Source of the DNA: Pteria penguin
Taxonomy: Eukaryota; Mollusca; Bivalvia; Pterioida; Pteriidae
DNA length: 64,000 nucleotides
Assembly: GCA_035048485.1 (NCBI GenBank)
Contig: CM068580.1
Span: forward strand, 42,335,585 to 42,399,584
Direction: 5' to 3'
Under the pieces are notes generated by a model. That model ran no database searches. It saw only the letters and a list, made by a program, of their open reading frames with translations, and had not been told where the DNA came from. Position 1 is the first letter of the stretch. Each line of letters opens with the position of its first letter. The position numbers and the translations under genes are program-made. Of the stretch, positions 11,501-26,500 are shown piece by piece.

Positions 11501-14500
11501 CTACTGGTTTATAATTATATATTTGTATTTGCTGGAAAAGGATACCTTCCAGTTGGTTTTAATATTCTTTCCTGTGAGCATCTCGGCCATCTGTTAAAAA
11601 ACCGCATGTCATTATGACGATTAATTTTTGTTGTCAACACAAGGCGTTAAAGAGACAGTTGCATCCATTATTCTTTTAGTGCACGGTCTCGTATTTTAGA
11701 AAATTTTCTATCCACGTTTCTCCCATTTTCCACCGTATAAATACAAAAGATATCAAGATTTATAATCATAATTAAGGATTTGATAACAATATACTACTAT
11801 ACTGTTTTAATTTCTACATGTATCTACTTCCATTTCTAGGAACTGAAGTCTGAAATATTCTTTCGATTGTAATTCTTTGAATGTAAATCTATAAACATTG
11901 TATAAAATATTTTTGAAAGCAAGTAGCAAACTCATAGACGACAGTTCCACGTACACACTATGACCATAATCAGTTCATTTGCGAAGAGTTTTCTCTTACC
12001 TCGGGATTATTTTTTTTTCCTTTTCCCCCTTTTTTCATTTTACCAACTCCATTTCGCTATTGCTGCCAAAGTTTCTGAATAAAGATAAGAGAGAGAGATT
12101 CATAGCAATTAGACACAATTAAAGCGTTTGATTGTTGGTTGCTTGGTCGGTCGATCGGTCGTATGTTGGATTTTCTATTATCTTTTTGTCTTCGGTGTAT
12201 TGCTGATTGCCTACAAATGTAGTTTCTCGTTGCCTTTGACACCTCTAATGTATTCATACAGAATGAAATGTGGGTGTCGTGAACAGACAGTTTTCAAAAG
12301 TGGGAGAAAGACAGGAGTGAACCTTAGATAACCGTCTAGATTGTGTATTCTCAAGGCGTCAAGCAAAATCAGTTTACATAATTAAAGTTCTTATGGTAAT
12401 TAAGCTTTTTGGTCTTCACGTATCTTCCACATATTTTCTTACTTTCTGATACCAAAATGTAGACATTTGGAAAACACAAAGACACCAATGAAGATTCTTA
12501 TTGCCATATGGTACATGAGTATTGGTTATTTGTAAAAAAGTTTTCAAAGCGATTCAGTTATTACCATATGATGTTCAATGCGATTTTGGTGATAGAAATA
12601 ATGTGATACACATTTAAACGGTTCCACCCACTATGTTCTATTTACCATCCTTGAAACATTCAAATGAATAGCTTGGTTGTAAGTGTTATCAAGTATCCTA
12701 TAAGTGTGTACATTATTACTGCTGTATAGATCAAAATACCGAAGTTTGCGAGTTTGTCAAGTCCTTCTCTATCTTGCTGTTACAGCACTCTATAATTTGC
12801 TGCATTCTTAATCGGTCTCATCTTATCTGTTTCAAGAAATATGTTGAGTTTGCAGGTGTAAACCTCAGGCTGTTGAATCGGCATAAAAGAGTTTGCTAGT
12901 TTTTATAAATAAAAAACGTATGAAAGCACGTGTGTTACCTCGCCTCGAGTAAGGAGATGGGCAGCACCGACCGGTACCAGATAAATTATCAAAATTTTCG
13001 TCACATAGTGACAGCGACTACAGTTCAGTTTCATGCATTACAATTTACCGTTTTGCAAAGTACACAATTCATTATTCAAATGCATTAAAGGAAAAGGCAA
13101 AAAAGTTCGAAATTAGAAGAAGCAAGATTCTATGGATGTGTCATTCGTTGCATTAAATGAATTTAACCCACGCGCATATGTTTTATGCACAAAAAGAATT
13201 TAGGTTAAATAGATTAAGTCATTCCGAAGTCATTAACTATTTAATATTTTAATCATGGAATTAACTTTTATTCTTAAATTGAATCTAAAATTCTCCGAAG
13301 AATTTGAAAAATGTGCTCCCAGTTTGTATTATGATATCCGTACTATAATACTTGCTTTTACAGTAAACTGGATATGTTCGCGTTCTTGATTTGGAGAAGT
13401 CGTGAATGTCAGAAAATTACTGTGACTGTCTTGTTGAATTAACCGAACGCATTAAACTATTACAATTACATGTATAATCGAAGTAAATATTCAATTATGC
13501 AGGCAGTCCAGGTATCTCACATAGGCGTAGGAAGAGGTGCGCCCCATTTTTTGCCAAAGCATTAAAATGATGCCGCGTAGTACTTAAAGTTAAACCTCCG
13601 CTTTGCCACCCAAAATGACGGTGTGTTTATGTATATTACACCCACTGAAGACAAGCAAATGTAAGAATTTTAAACGAAACCTGATAAGAAAAAATGGTTA
13701 TGTAATCTTGATCACTAAACTCACTTTTCATAAAAGCCCATCCCAAAAGTTGAAAATGAAATGGAATCACCAGATCGTTGTTAGTTTTCACAGCGAAGAT
13801 ACCTATCCCAAGTATATCATTAACTGTACTACGGTATTATCGAGAGACGGTAAAGCCAAGTGGAAGAGGTGCTCGGCTCATGATCGAGATGTCTCGGGTT
13901 CGACTCCTGCTGTGTGCATACCAATGTCCTTTCGGATAAGACAGCCAAGACAGGGATGCTACGTCACGGTGGGCGAACACGTGGAAGATCCATCATTGCG
14001 TCGGTTGGGTCTGTTGCAGAGGTATTAATCTCTACCATGTACCAAGCAGATGCCTTACCATTTACGTGAAATAATCGTGGTCTGTGGAGTGACGTAAAAA
14101 AAGAGCAATCAGCCATTCTCGAAATTAGATAGACTGATATGTTAATAGTGACCTTCCGAAAACTTTGGATAAATTATTGTATGTAACTAATCAAACTAGT
14201 AAATATATTCCACCAAACAATCCTTGAACGACTTCACAGAATAATGTAAAGAAGGTGACGTCACGCCGGGTATTCTTTTGATTTCGTGAGTATTCCTGGA
14301 CTCATTGGGAATTCACTTTGTCTGAGCAGGTTTATCCACACCCTTGTCGGGGGTTCACATTTCGATCACTTTGTGATGTTTTGGATCTTTGCCTCGATTA
14401 CTTTTCGATGGCCTCGTTATATTTCATTATGCCCCGATAATTGCCCTTGCCCTGATCGTTTTACGAATTAATGAATATTCATGAACTTGTTTAATTTTGT

Positions 14501-17500
14501 GCATATTCACGAGTTTCTTTTTAGATGTGCACTTCGCCTCAATAAATATTTTGATTTTGAAAAAAGCCGGCGTGGCCTAGTGGTATCGCGTCGGACTCCT
14601 GATCGGGAGGCCGGGGTTCGAGTCCCGCTCTGGTCATGCCGGTGTTCTGTCTTTCGGATGAGACAGTAAAAACCGAGGCCCCGTGTCGTGGTATGCATGG
14701 CACGTTAAAGATCCCTCACTGCTTCGGGTGGGTCCGTTGCAAAGGTCAAAATTTGTATGCCCCGCATCAGGCAGATGCCGTCACCATATACGTGAAATAT
14801 TCGTGGTGTGACGTAAAACAAAAATCAATCAATCAATCAATGATTTTGTAAATATTTATGGATATATGCGACATTGATTTTGCATCAAATAATTCTGTTT
14901 TTCATCACTATTTTGAGTCGACATCTTTCGATTATGTGAATATTCAACTCTGTGTAGTGTAATACAATGACTATCCCTACGTTTTGACCCTATGTGGACG
15001 GTGGTGACACCATGCTTTGACCAGCATTACCAGATATTTCTGTGGTCCGACCAAACTGTTCATGGTATCTTATTTCTAGTTTTTGTCGTTTGCTACCACA
15101 CTTTTGATGCATTATCCTCACCCGTCAATTGTTCCCCCGACCTTCGGCCATCCTTTTTAATGTACTATTACCAGTCCTTATGTTTACGAGGCCACGACCA
15201 CCCATTAATGCACGATTTCCAGTTCCTAGTTCTGCGTATTTCTGATGCCAGGAGTATCCTACGGTCTATATAGTATGTCTGACCGTTATCAGGCTCCGTC
15301 GGACCATCCTGTTGATGCACTATTTCTAATCCCTATCGCCGTTTGACAAGCATCTCCAGTCTCTCACTCGAGATGTGTATAAGCTAACCGGTTGTACGAA
15401 ACTCGGTCTCTTTTTGAGCTCTCCATGCATTTGCCATTCTCTTTCGCCAGTATCTGCGTCTTGTCCCCTATGATGCTCGCTATGCGTCAGTGCTGATGGG
15501 ATAGCCGACGGTGGTCATGATTGAACTACTCCAGACATGGACATAGATGGGGGTGACTCGGTGCGCGAAATGTACATCGTTCACTTCTCTTCTCCCATAT
15601 ACATAGCTTCGGTTGACTGGGGGAGGGTGACGAATGTATAAGTTTCTCGTACTATTTATAAGTGTATATATACATCAAATAATGTAGGTCGTATAAAGGA
15701 CTACGAATAATTTACACCGTTCTCAATAGATTTTACACGTAAATTAATTTAAGTTTTTCGTTATGTTTCTGTCAGTGATTCTGTGCTTTATGTTAGGTTA
15801 AGTGTATATCACGCATGGCAGTGTAATGTTCTGTGACAGTATAAAGAAATCGGTCAACGACAGTACGACATATTTCCATTTATACAGTTGCTAACTTCTG
15901 TGGATCATGGCTACTTATATCACTTTACGAAATGTTGTGTTCAATCAATGTCAATGACCTTGTCAGTCCATTGTAATGATAATTGTAAGAGATTGTTCAA
16001 CCCCATCTCAATATTCGTGTATAAATGTCATTTTCTTGTCCTTTATTCATCATTTACCTTTAAATCGCCATTCATATATTTGGATTTGTGTATTGTGGGT
16101 TTCTTAAGCAGTAGAATCAATTCATTGTATCAAGTGAGCAATTAGGTTGTCACATTACATATCTGATTTTCAAAGCACTGGAGATAGGTCTTGATTGAAC
16201 TACCAAGTCGTTGTGCATGTCAACGCTTTACTTCACACGCTTGTACCAGCCACTAACACACTATGACTATAGCCTCAAGTGCCCTGTAAGTGGGCTGAGA
16301 TATACAGTCCGTCTGATGATCCAAGGGGCGGTAATCCTACGCTGATCTATTGACACGAGTCTCGTGCCCTGCAGACACTATTCTACAGGGACACTGTACT
16401 TCTAAACATGTGTTAATATCACTATCTTCTATGCCCATTCAGTCTTCTTTAATCTCCTGTATACATATATGTTATGTATCAAATCAATATTTGACTTTGT
16501 TTCTCATTTGGAAAGGATTGAACAGTTTAAATCTGCCATATATAAGAATGCTTTTAACTATCTTCAGAATGAACATACGTCTATGATTGCAAGAGAACAG
16601 ACCCTGCAGATCTTAGCTTTCTAAGAAGTGGCTATTCCAAAACATTGTAAAAAATTAAAAATTCATGCTCATTATTGTAGATATGTGATTTCTTTTTTAA
16701 CATTAAATGTAAGCAACAGCTTATTACGTGTATAAGTTATAAACGATCCCTCCACTGGTCAGTAGTGACCTTATAAATTTCGTGTGCGTGAAACTACGGT
16801 GATTTCTTGTGAAATCGATTTATAAAGGTGTAATTTTTCCTGTGTCATGAATTTTTCATGTACTTGGAATGTACAATGGTGTGACTGCTTAAAAATGGAA
16901 CAAGATGTGTGGCAGGTGTTGCATTAAAATCGATCCCCTGTCGAGATAAATTCCATATGCAGATAGCTGGATATCCAGTCGTTCTCAGTATTCGTGTAGT
17001 ATGTTCTTTGATTAGTGTCATATACTAGTACAGCATTTGTTAGACTAGAACTGTCTCCTTCTTCATTATATATGAATTCTAAGGTCATTTATATGCTTAA
17101 TGCACACGTACAGAAGCAAAGTTTTAAAATTCATTTGGAGATTACCGTAGGTAGTATGTATTGTTCTTTTGACCCAGTTTGGTATGTGTTATCTCAAAGA
17201 GAGATACAAAATGGGTCGTGAATAGAGCCTTCCCCAGATACACTATAGAAGGGATATACCATGTATGTAAACATTGTTAAGAATCTGCAGAGCATTTAAA
17301 TCTGTTTTGCCACCAAGGTATGAATGAAGTTGATTGGGAAAAAGTAGTTCCGGTTCATCCTATCTTGAATGAAAACCATATCTTCAAAACCAATGTTTTG
17401 AATTCCATTTAAATGTGTTGTATTGAAGAATTGATCTTTAATTTAGAATTGCATAATGGCCCGATTTTTTCTTTGGGGGAAAAGAAGGGTTAAAGATATT

Positions 17501-20500
17501 TATAAATGCTGTTTGCCTGCAGGTTGAGGGAGTTAGTGAATCGGTAATATATACAGGAATGTTTTTGCGGTCAGGGATAGGTGTATCATCCCAGCTGGTC
17601 ATATTTATTTACTTCACGACATACAATAAAACTGCTACGGTGACACCTTTAATGGTGTATTTGTTAACAAGGTTGTCAATTCATGACGTAAACTCTGTTT
17701 TCAACTTGGGATTGTCGTAAATAATATGTTTTCATAGACATATACATCTTTAGACAATAATATGTTAAGTCACTTTATAGTACTGATTGATAGTCCTAGA
17801 CATAACCTATAATTCTCTTCGTTAATAACCCCATCTGAAAGTAAAAAAGGCTTAAAACAAAAAAAAAAAAAGACAATAAAACTAACAACCTCCTTCTCTT
17901 GCAAACCCGTCGTATCCCAGTCATTCCCAACCCCAAACATTATACATGTATACAATTTTTTGTTATAATCAGCTTGTTGTCATAATGGTTTGGTAGGTTG
18001 ATTTACTGTAATGTTGTACATATTTCAGGCCTCGAGAAAAATATCAAAGTGTGGATATTTGTTCATCGCCCCAGATTTCGACTTCAATAATCCATTAGAT
18101 AGATCCAGGGTAAGTATATTGCTTACGATATTCTTAGAAAGCTCTTAATTTGGGACTTCGACTTGTACACTGTAACTTACGACTTACGATTGTCCAGTGT
18201 GTATTCACTATGCATTCCATTCCCGACATTAGGCATATACAGATCAACTGTGTGTTAGACACTATGTTAATATTATGTTTACATTCTTTTGTAAATATCC
18301 TGGTTATAATAGCTGCTACCAGTTGGTGACTATAGACATATTTCTCATGTATCTTCGTGTTTATGAAGCCGGTGTGGCGTAGTGGATAAGGTGCTTGGCT
18401 CGTGATTGAGAGGCCCCGGGTTCGACTCCCACCCTGGGCACACCGGTGTTATGTCTTTCGGATGAGACAGTAAAAACCGAGGTCCCGTGTCACGGTAGGC
18501 GTGGTACGTAAAAGATTCCTCATTGCTTCGGGTGAGTCCGTTGCAAAGGTCTAAATTTGTATGCAATGCATCAGGCAGATGCCGCCACCATATACGTGAA
18601 ATAATCGTGGAGTGACGTAAAACAGTAATCAACCAATCTTCATGTTTATTATGTCCCCTTCGAAGAAGAGGGGGTATGTTGCTTTGCTGTAGGTCGGCAG
18701 GTCGATTGGTATGTCCGTAACCTGAACTAACCTGAACTGTTTCCGTTTATTATCTCCGCTAGGGTGCATATATTGAAATGAAATTGGGCATACAGATACA
18801 TCACGAAAATATCTAGGTCAAGTTCTGATTTGGTTACCATCGAACAGTTTTTGACAGAGTTACACCTCTTAAAAATTTCCAATAATTCACAGTTCCGTTC
18901 ATTATCTCTGTAATGAGTGTATATATATTGATATGAAATATGCGTTTTACAAACATCTCTTGTTTTATTGGGTTTTTTTACGTCACGCCAAGTTTTTACT
19001 TGTATGGTGACGGATTCTGTTTGATGCAATGCACAGAAATTTAGTCCTATGCAAGGGACCCTCTTGATGAAGCGAGCGATCTTTACTTGCCACATTTTAA
19101 CTGTCTCATCTGAATGACGAGACATCGACGAACCACCAGCGGGAATCGAGCTCGGGACCTCTAGGTCACGAGCCAAGTACTTAACATATCGACTTTCGTT
19201 GGCTGTTTTCGACTATAAGATGCAAACAAGGAAGTGCTTTGTGTGATAGATAAGACATCTACAAATGTACTGTATTGTTGTGCATTAGGTATTATTTAAA
19301 TATTTGATGTTATGACTTTTTTAAGTCCATTGCTTTCATTTGATATTACAGTCAAAAAGATAGTTTCAATACACATGATCGGGTAGTGATTGGAAAGGGA
19401 TAGTTTATAATGTTTTCTAGGGTCATGTGTCTTAATAAATCCAGTTTTACGATGGTAACAGCAAACAATGTTCCTCTCCAAATTTATGACTAGCAACAGA
19501 CTAAAAGAGCATTAATGTACTTAAATCGATGTAAGGTCATCAAAGTGTTAGGAACAAAGAAGACTGATTTTCACATCATTGTCATTTTGAAGAAGTTCTG
19601 TAAATTGTTCCTTCTTTGGTATATCAAAAGTTGCATCTAGCTTCGACAAATTAATATTACTTAACATTTTGGTCCTTTTGTCCAGTTACTGCCCAGTTAC
19701 TGTCTATATAATAAAACTGAGATATCAGCGATATTGTATCTTAAGCTATCAAAGCAAGAAGTATGGATTTATAGATTTTGTTGTACTTCTGTGATACTAG
19801 GTTAGGGTGATATATCAACGTGATTGATACCTCCTCTTCTATAGAAATACTACCCCCAGAGAGAGTATTATTGCTGTGTTGACTTCTGTCTTCTCCTGCC
19901 AGTGAGAATACAAGTAAACTTGTCAGTATATAAGATCAAACTGGATGTCATTTGTCACTAGATACATGTGGGCCTTAGAATTCATATAGAGATATCTTTA
20001 TGTGTTAGTTTTTAAAAGTTCAAAATATGACTGCACCTTTTTTGCTGTTTTAAATCATAGGTTGCACTTGCAGTGACTTTCATGGCATTCATATTTCAAT
20101 AGAAGTCGTGGTGTTATTTTTAATTGATCTTCAAGTAGCTGTTCAGACTACTTCTTTTCTTTAATTTAGAGATACTATATCACATTAGATATTTGAATTG
20201 AATTGTTTTCTTTTGAATTTGCAAATTCTAAAACATGAAATCATAAAGACTGAAGTATTAATTTTTCTATCTCAAACAAGGGTATACCAGTATTTCTAAA
20301 TCTGTTTCTTCAACTTTCTGTTTATCTTCATGTACTTTGATATTGAACTTAACTTTTGGATTATAATATAACAGATTTATACTCCATATTTATCCTGCTT
20401 CTAATTATGTCTTTTTCAAGTGACAAAGGTCACTCAGTGATCATGATCACAATATATATTCTAAAAATAGCTGCAGCATTAAATCTTTCTTGTGAGGATG

Positions 20501-23500
20501 ATTTAACATATCTTCGTAACTTCGATTTTAAACTTCATACTGAAATGAGATTTAGAATAACTCTTCGGTATCAATATAAACAATGTATATAATTCATGTA
20601 TAGTGTACTCTCAGCCTTTGAATTGACATTTGTGACCTTGATGAGGACTCGAGCATGGAAAGATCTCCTGTAAACTTAATTAAATAGCTAGGACAATCAA
20701 AGCAACCACAAGATGAATATGTGAATTAAAGTTTTATCAACATGATCAATAACATTAGAAATTATAGAAACGTAACCATATGACTGAGTGATTAACATTT
20801 TATTCATTCCAGTGTAATTTATATGCTTTCATTTTGACATTCCAGTGATGTATTTTATCAATCTTCATGTTATGATACATGGTTATAGATGAGGCTTAAA
20901 TATGCATTATGATATGCAATGCTTTCCCACAGGACCTCACATGTCTTCCCTGCAATAACAAAAATCTGTATAAGACTTTGATAGCATGCTTTACCAGTAG
21001 TTAGCTTGTAACCAGTACTTCAGATTCCGGAATTCAATCTGTAGTGTGGTTGGTTGTTCCTTATAAGATTAGAGCTTTGTACTTCTTCATAGAATATTGA
21101 TGCATTGGTTGGGCAGTAGATCTACTAGATGTAGGGTCTTAATTGGTTATATGGTTGGTGGTCCCTTATTGGTGTCAGGTCTTGGATTTTTATAGAACTG
21201 TTACTGCATTGGTAGAATTAGGATTTCAGAAAATATATTATATAGACAATTGAGTTGTATATTTGATAAACACTGGATGTGACAAAAGCACTGAAGTAAT
21301 CCAGAAATCAGCAACTGGATTTCACAACATTTTTTTACAAGATTTCTTTCTTTCTTGTTAAAAAAAGGATCAGGAATCACCACTGTTAACCTTTCTGCAT
21401 TGTACATTTATGTTATATGCACCTTGACCTTGTTTATAGACATTTATATAGAGAATACGTGCATGTTTATGTTTACCATTACAGAGGCAACTGGATTTCA
21501 CAACATTTTTTTACAAGATTTCTTTCTTTGTTGTTAAAAAAAGGATCAGGAATCACCACTGTTAACCTTTCTGCATTGTACATTTATGTTATATGCACCT
21601 TGACCTTGTTTATAGACATTTATATAGAGAATATGTGTATGTTTATGTTTACCATTACAGAGGTGGCAGCGGAGACTTTTTCGATTGTTTGATGATGGGG
21701 AACTTACATACTGTGTGGACGAAGATGTAAGTTATAACTTAATTAATTTTAACTCGGTCTGCATTATTAGTTTGTTTGTACACTATACCTTTGCATTAAC
21801 CCATAAATTTTTAAATTAATTGATTTAAACTTTGCATGTAATTTCATCACTTTTCCTTACCATATTTTTAGCCTGAGACCATTCCACAAGGAGCTATTGA
21901 TATGAACAAATGTACAGCTGTAAATGATGGAGAAAAAGTAACTTCTCATCAGTTTTCGCTGGAGATTGTAACTCCTAGCAAAAAGTATTATGTGAAAGGA
22001 ACTTCCAAGGAAGAATACCAATGGTAAGATTAATGTCATGATTTTCTTTCATCTAAGATTCTCTGCCCTTAAACCAACAAAAGAGTTGGGGGTTTAATCG
22101 TTTCTGAGAACTATTTGAAAACACTTGAACAGTGAACTTGTGACTGGCAGTACATGTATTTCAATGAATGTCAGAATATAAACACAGTATGAATTTTGTC
22201 TAGTTGTTAGATTAGCTGCCAGTGTATGTTATAGAGCTGTTCTTGTGAATGTATTGATACAATCTTCTCGGAAATTTCCATCGTTTATGAAGGAATACTC
22301 TTTGATTACAACCAATAATACCAAGATAAACGATTTTGCTTCGTGAACAAAGAAAGATAACTCTTTAAATGAAATTATCAAAATGTTTAGCTTGTAAAGA
22401 AGGATAACTCCACTCATTTTATTGGTTGTAGGTGGTTTGATGTTTTGCAAGGATTTCCTGGTCGACTTACGAAAACCAAAAATAGAAGATTCACAATGCC
22501 TATATTTAGCAATAAAGAAAATGTTCAGGTTTGGCAGATTTGTTTTGAATACATATTTATTACATATAAATTGACTGGTACACTTCTTGTAAAAATTTAC
22601 ATAGCATGGATGAAAAAGACTGTCAGAATGCAGAATGCATTTTAAAGTTTATTTTTTCACATTCTGTATCATTATTTATGTAAAGTAGTTTTGTATGAAT
22701 AGCTTAATCAATATTCATAATGGATAGATAGACCATATTACAATTATTATAGATGCACCATTGTGGCATGTGTACAAAGTTTTGGTTGAATCTTTAATTT
22801 TCATGCTCATGCATATGATTTATTTCTTTTGATGTATGTTATCTATATAGCTAGAGTTTAGAATACCAACTTTTTACAGCCATTGCCAACTCGTTTACCC
22901 AGCAGTAGCTCTGTCAGTTCTGCAGACACTGATTCACTCATTAGCAGCAGGTTCTCTGTGGAGAAAGTCAAAATAAAGGACCAACCCTTCTCAACCTACA
23001 GAGGAGTACGCAATATGAAGCACAATAAAACTGATAAACATTACCAGGAAGGTTTACGCAAGAGTAGTAGCTTACACGATTTAACCTCATCAGACGTGGA
23101 AAAGGATGTATCACATGACTTAATGGACACTCGTTTCTTAAGTCGCTCAGGTGATAGATTAGACATTGTAAGTGGATCTAAAGATGCTTATTCCCAGAAT
23201 GTTGCACGTGTTTTGTCAGATGCTACTTTTGTTAACAACCCTTATTTTACGATACCTCGTTCAACATGGCAATCCTTGGCTGCAAATTCTAAGCCTGCTT
23301 CCCTCCCCATAGCTTCCAATTCCTCTGTTGCAAGTTCCTCTGGCTCATCTCATGCCCAACCCTTAGCAGCTGCCCCGGTTGTTGGCATACCTGCTCTTAG
23401 ACGAAGCTCGTTTGATGATAAGTCTTTACCAGTCAGCAGTAAGCCCAGGAATGCTAGGGAACGAGCCCAGCTGCACAGGGAGCGCTCTACAAGCTTGAAA

Positions 23501-26500
23501 GATTTTACTACTCAGATGACACTTGCTAAACAAGATGGAAATAACCGTATTTCCCTGTCAGGGTTAGATAGATTGAGCTCTGGGTCTAGGAGTGATTCTC
23601 AGCCTGTGGGACGAGAGAGCAGGCAAGAATATGAGTCCCGGAACAACGAAACAGATGAACATAAGGTAAGCGACCTCATAGATAGTCAATGAAATAGAAA
23701 GGGCTAGAGTTGATATGTAATATGTTTGTTTGTTGAGAGGTGATTTAAAACAAAATTAAGCGGTTACTGATTTAACACAAGACATGTTGTTACTCAATTA
23801 TTTTTTCCTTTGTTAAAAGTAAGAAAAAAGTCGCTGAAATTTAATCACAAATAGAGCATTGAATTAGAGTGATTTTTCTCTGGCCCTTTTTCTTTTTCCT
23901 GCCACTGAACCAAATTGCATGTTGTGCATTTGGTTTTTTAGCATGTTGACACTGTTTATTGAATTTGCATGCTGTAGGTTTCTTTCTTGATTTGACTATT
24001 TGAATTTAGTTTAAATGTGTTTTTTTCTATTCATAAGTGGTTTGATACTTGTATTTAGTGTGAAGTTCTGTGTGTCATTGTTGTTTTGTTCAAGTGTTTT
24101 TAATATACTTGAAATACTACCAGTATGCATATCATATTTAAACTTTGCATTATGTCCTTGACTATAAAATTCAAATTTTTGCCATTTGCAGATTATTGAA
24201 ATTGTAAATTAAGTCATACCCTCATAAGGGGCAAGTTTGGTGTATAGATTAAGTGCTTGGTTTGCACTGAAGGCGATCTGGGTTAAATTCCCTGATCTGG
24301 CTGCTGTATGTTTCAGAGGTTAACCATCTACAGGTTCCAAGAAGTGATATAACTGAAAAATTGTGGAAAGGGATGTAAAATCCCAGTCCACCAAGCATGC
24401 AGACTCTTATAGGGAATGCATTAAAAATTCAGAAGTATCCACTTCAAAATCTTAATTTGTCACAGGACGGCATGCCAGTTACCCTCTCCCATGGGTTGAT
24501 ATGACTTTGATATCGTTATTGATTTTAGCTGAAGTATTGCCACATGTGTCAACATTTACAGGAGATTTAATAGATCAGCGGTACTTTGATCTCCGTAAAG
24601 GTGTCCGGAGTTTGTTTACATTTGGTTAGAAGACAGGACACCTTTGACAATTCACTTGTACCTTACAGTTTTGAGATTTAGAAGGGAAGATAGGTTTGGA
24701 GTTTAGAGCGTAATCTTCACATTTATCGTTTCAAGTACTATAGGTCTACAGCGATAACTGTGCTCATCCGGGCTTTTTTAAAAAAACCAAAACAAAGATT
24801 CCATTATCAAATTATAGGGGTGTTTAACAAAGTTTATTTCTTCCAGAGACATGTATACACATATGTCTATGTTTCTTCCAATACATACCGATATTCATTT
24901 AATGGCCGTGTTTTAAACATCATAATAAAAGTCTATGTGACTTTGCGGTAAACGGTGTATTCATCCTCTACGCCACCGCCGCTACTGTAAACTGAGGCGA
25001 AAATCATTCAAAGTAATATCTTTTAGGAAAATTTGTCCATGATTAACCTGTCTCCCCTGTTATGATAAAATTTAGATTCGTCATGTTTATAAACATGGGC
25101 AATGTTATCGCTGTAGACCTATACCTGTGGTTTTAAAGAAGAAAGGAGTAGAGTTGTTATTTTGTTTGTAAATTGATGATTGTTTCACAAACATGACGAA
25201 AGCTATGATTTTTGTTTTTATGGAACATTGGAGAAATTACTGATTTCTCCTAATCTTTGAGTAAAAAACTTTCGATCTCTGCACTGTGAAATATTATGTC
25301 ACGGCATATATGACTGATTCTTCGTACACCAAAGAATACTGCGATAAGAAACAAATTTTTGTTTGAGATTGTGAATGTGTCACTGTATTCATTAACATAT
25401 TTGGATGGTTACAAATTAAGTTTTACAGTAGTAAGATTACCCCCCCCCCCACACACACACACACACACACCAAAGAGAACTATATATGTAATTGTGGTTA
25501 TTCGTGTTATTTTATGATTACTATGACAAGAGAAAATGCAGCAAAATTTCGAAATGTTATGAAAGAAAGAGAGAAAGATAAGCACATCCGAATGCTAATG
25601 GACAAATATACTGGTTTTGTGGTACAGGTATTGGGAGTGTGTGTCAAAATAAGAAAAATCGTTTTTATTTCAGTGTGTATCATGTCAGCTGTAATTAAAA
25701 TTTAAACTTTATTTATTTTACAACGATAAGAAACAAATTCACAACTTACATAAATCTTGCTCGTTGGCACGGATCTTGGCGAAAGGGTGTCGTTTGTGTG
25801 GGAGGAAACCGGATTACCCGGAGAAATCCCGCGAATCCAGGTTGATGACAGCCTCACCATCTCACGTACCACACCGGGAATCGAACCTGGGTCGCATTGG
25901 TGAGAAGCGAGCGCGCTACCGACTGGGCCACCTGCCCACAATATTGTAAGTGTACCACTGTAGACTCCTGCGGTAGCTGATGCATACATATCTATGGCAT
26001 AAATGAAGCACTGATTACAAATCATATGCCTTAGTAAATTTTAATGTCATAGATCAAATTCCAAGTCATTGTTATAAAGTATTTCATATACAAGTTATTG
26101 TCCTTATATAGACATGTAATGCAGGTGTTTTGCAGTATTCAATCTTCATGGACGTCGTCAGTTTGTCGGTTCATATATATCCCCTAAACTGTTTATTAAT
26201 CCATTAAGTATTTCTTGGTATAACTGATCGTTATAATATTTTGCCAATATCATACATGTCAGAAAGTCGTTTTGCAACATTCCATGGCCATGAAATCAAG
26301 TCCATAGTGCAAATTTTAAAGGGTATATTGTATTTGTGCTCTGAAAGGCACTTCTTTTTCTAAAGTTTCCACATGCAAATGATACACTAAGACAGAGTGT
26401 CAAAAATGTGACAGCTTTACTCAAGAAACAGGGCATAAAGTTGGTACACCGCCTTATCGTATCTTTTCCCTTGTGTTGTTATAACGCATCCGTGCATGGG

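Noticed and set aside
13603..14028. 141-codon ORF
   Set aside because: Its second half is the family A SINE and the first half has no coding character or splice support.
22883..23692. Independent 269-codon gene
   Set aside because: It is mprip exon 6 with a few intron codons; the apparent start is a TTG.
25531..25627. Cassette exon of mprip between exons 6 and 7
   Set aside because: With the only nearby acceptor (25530) the phase required by exon 6 leads to a stop.
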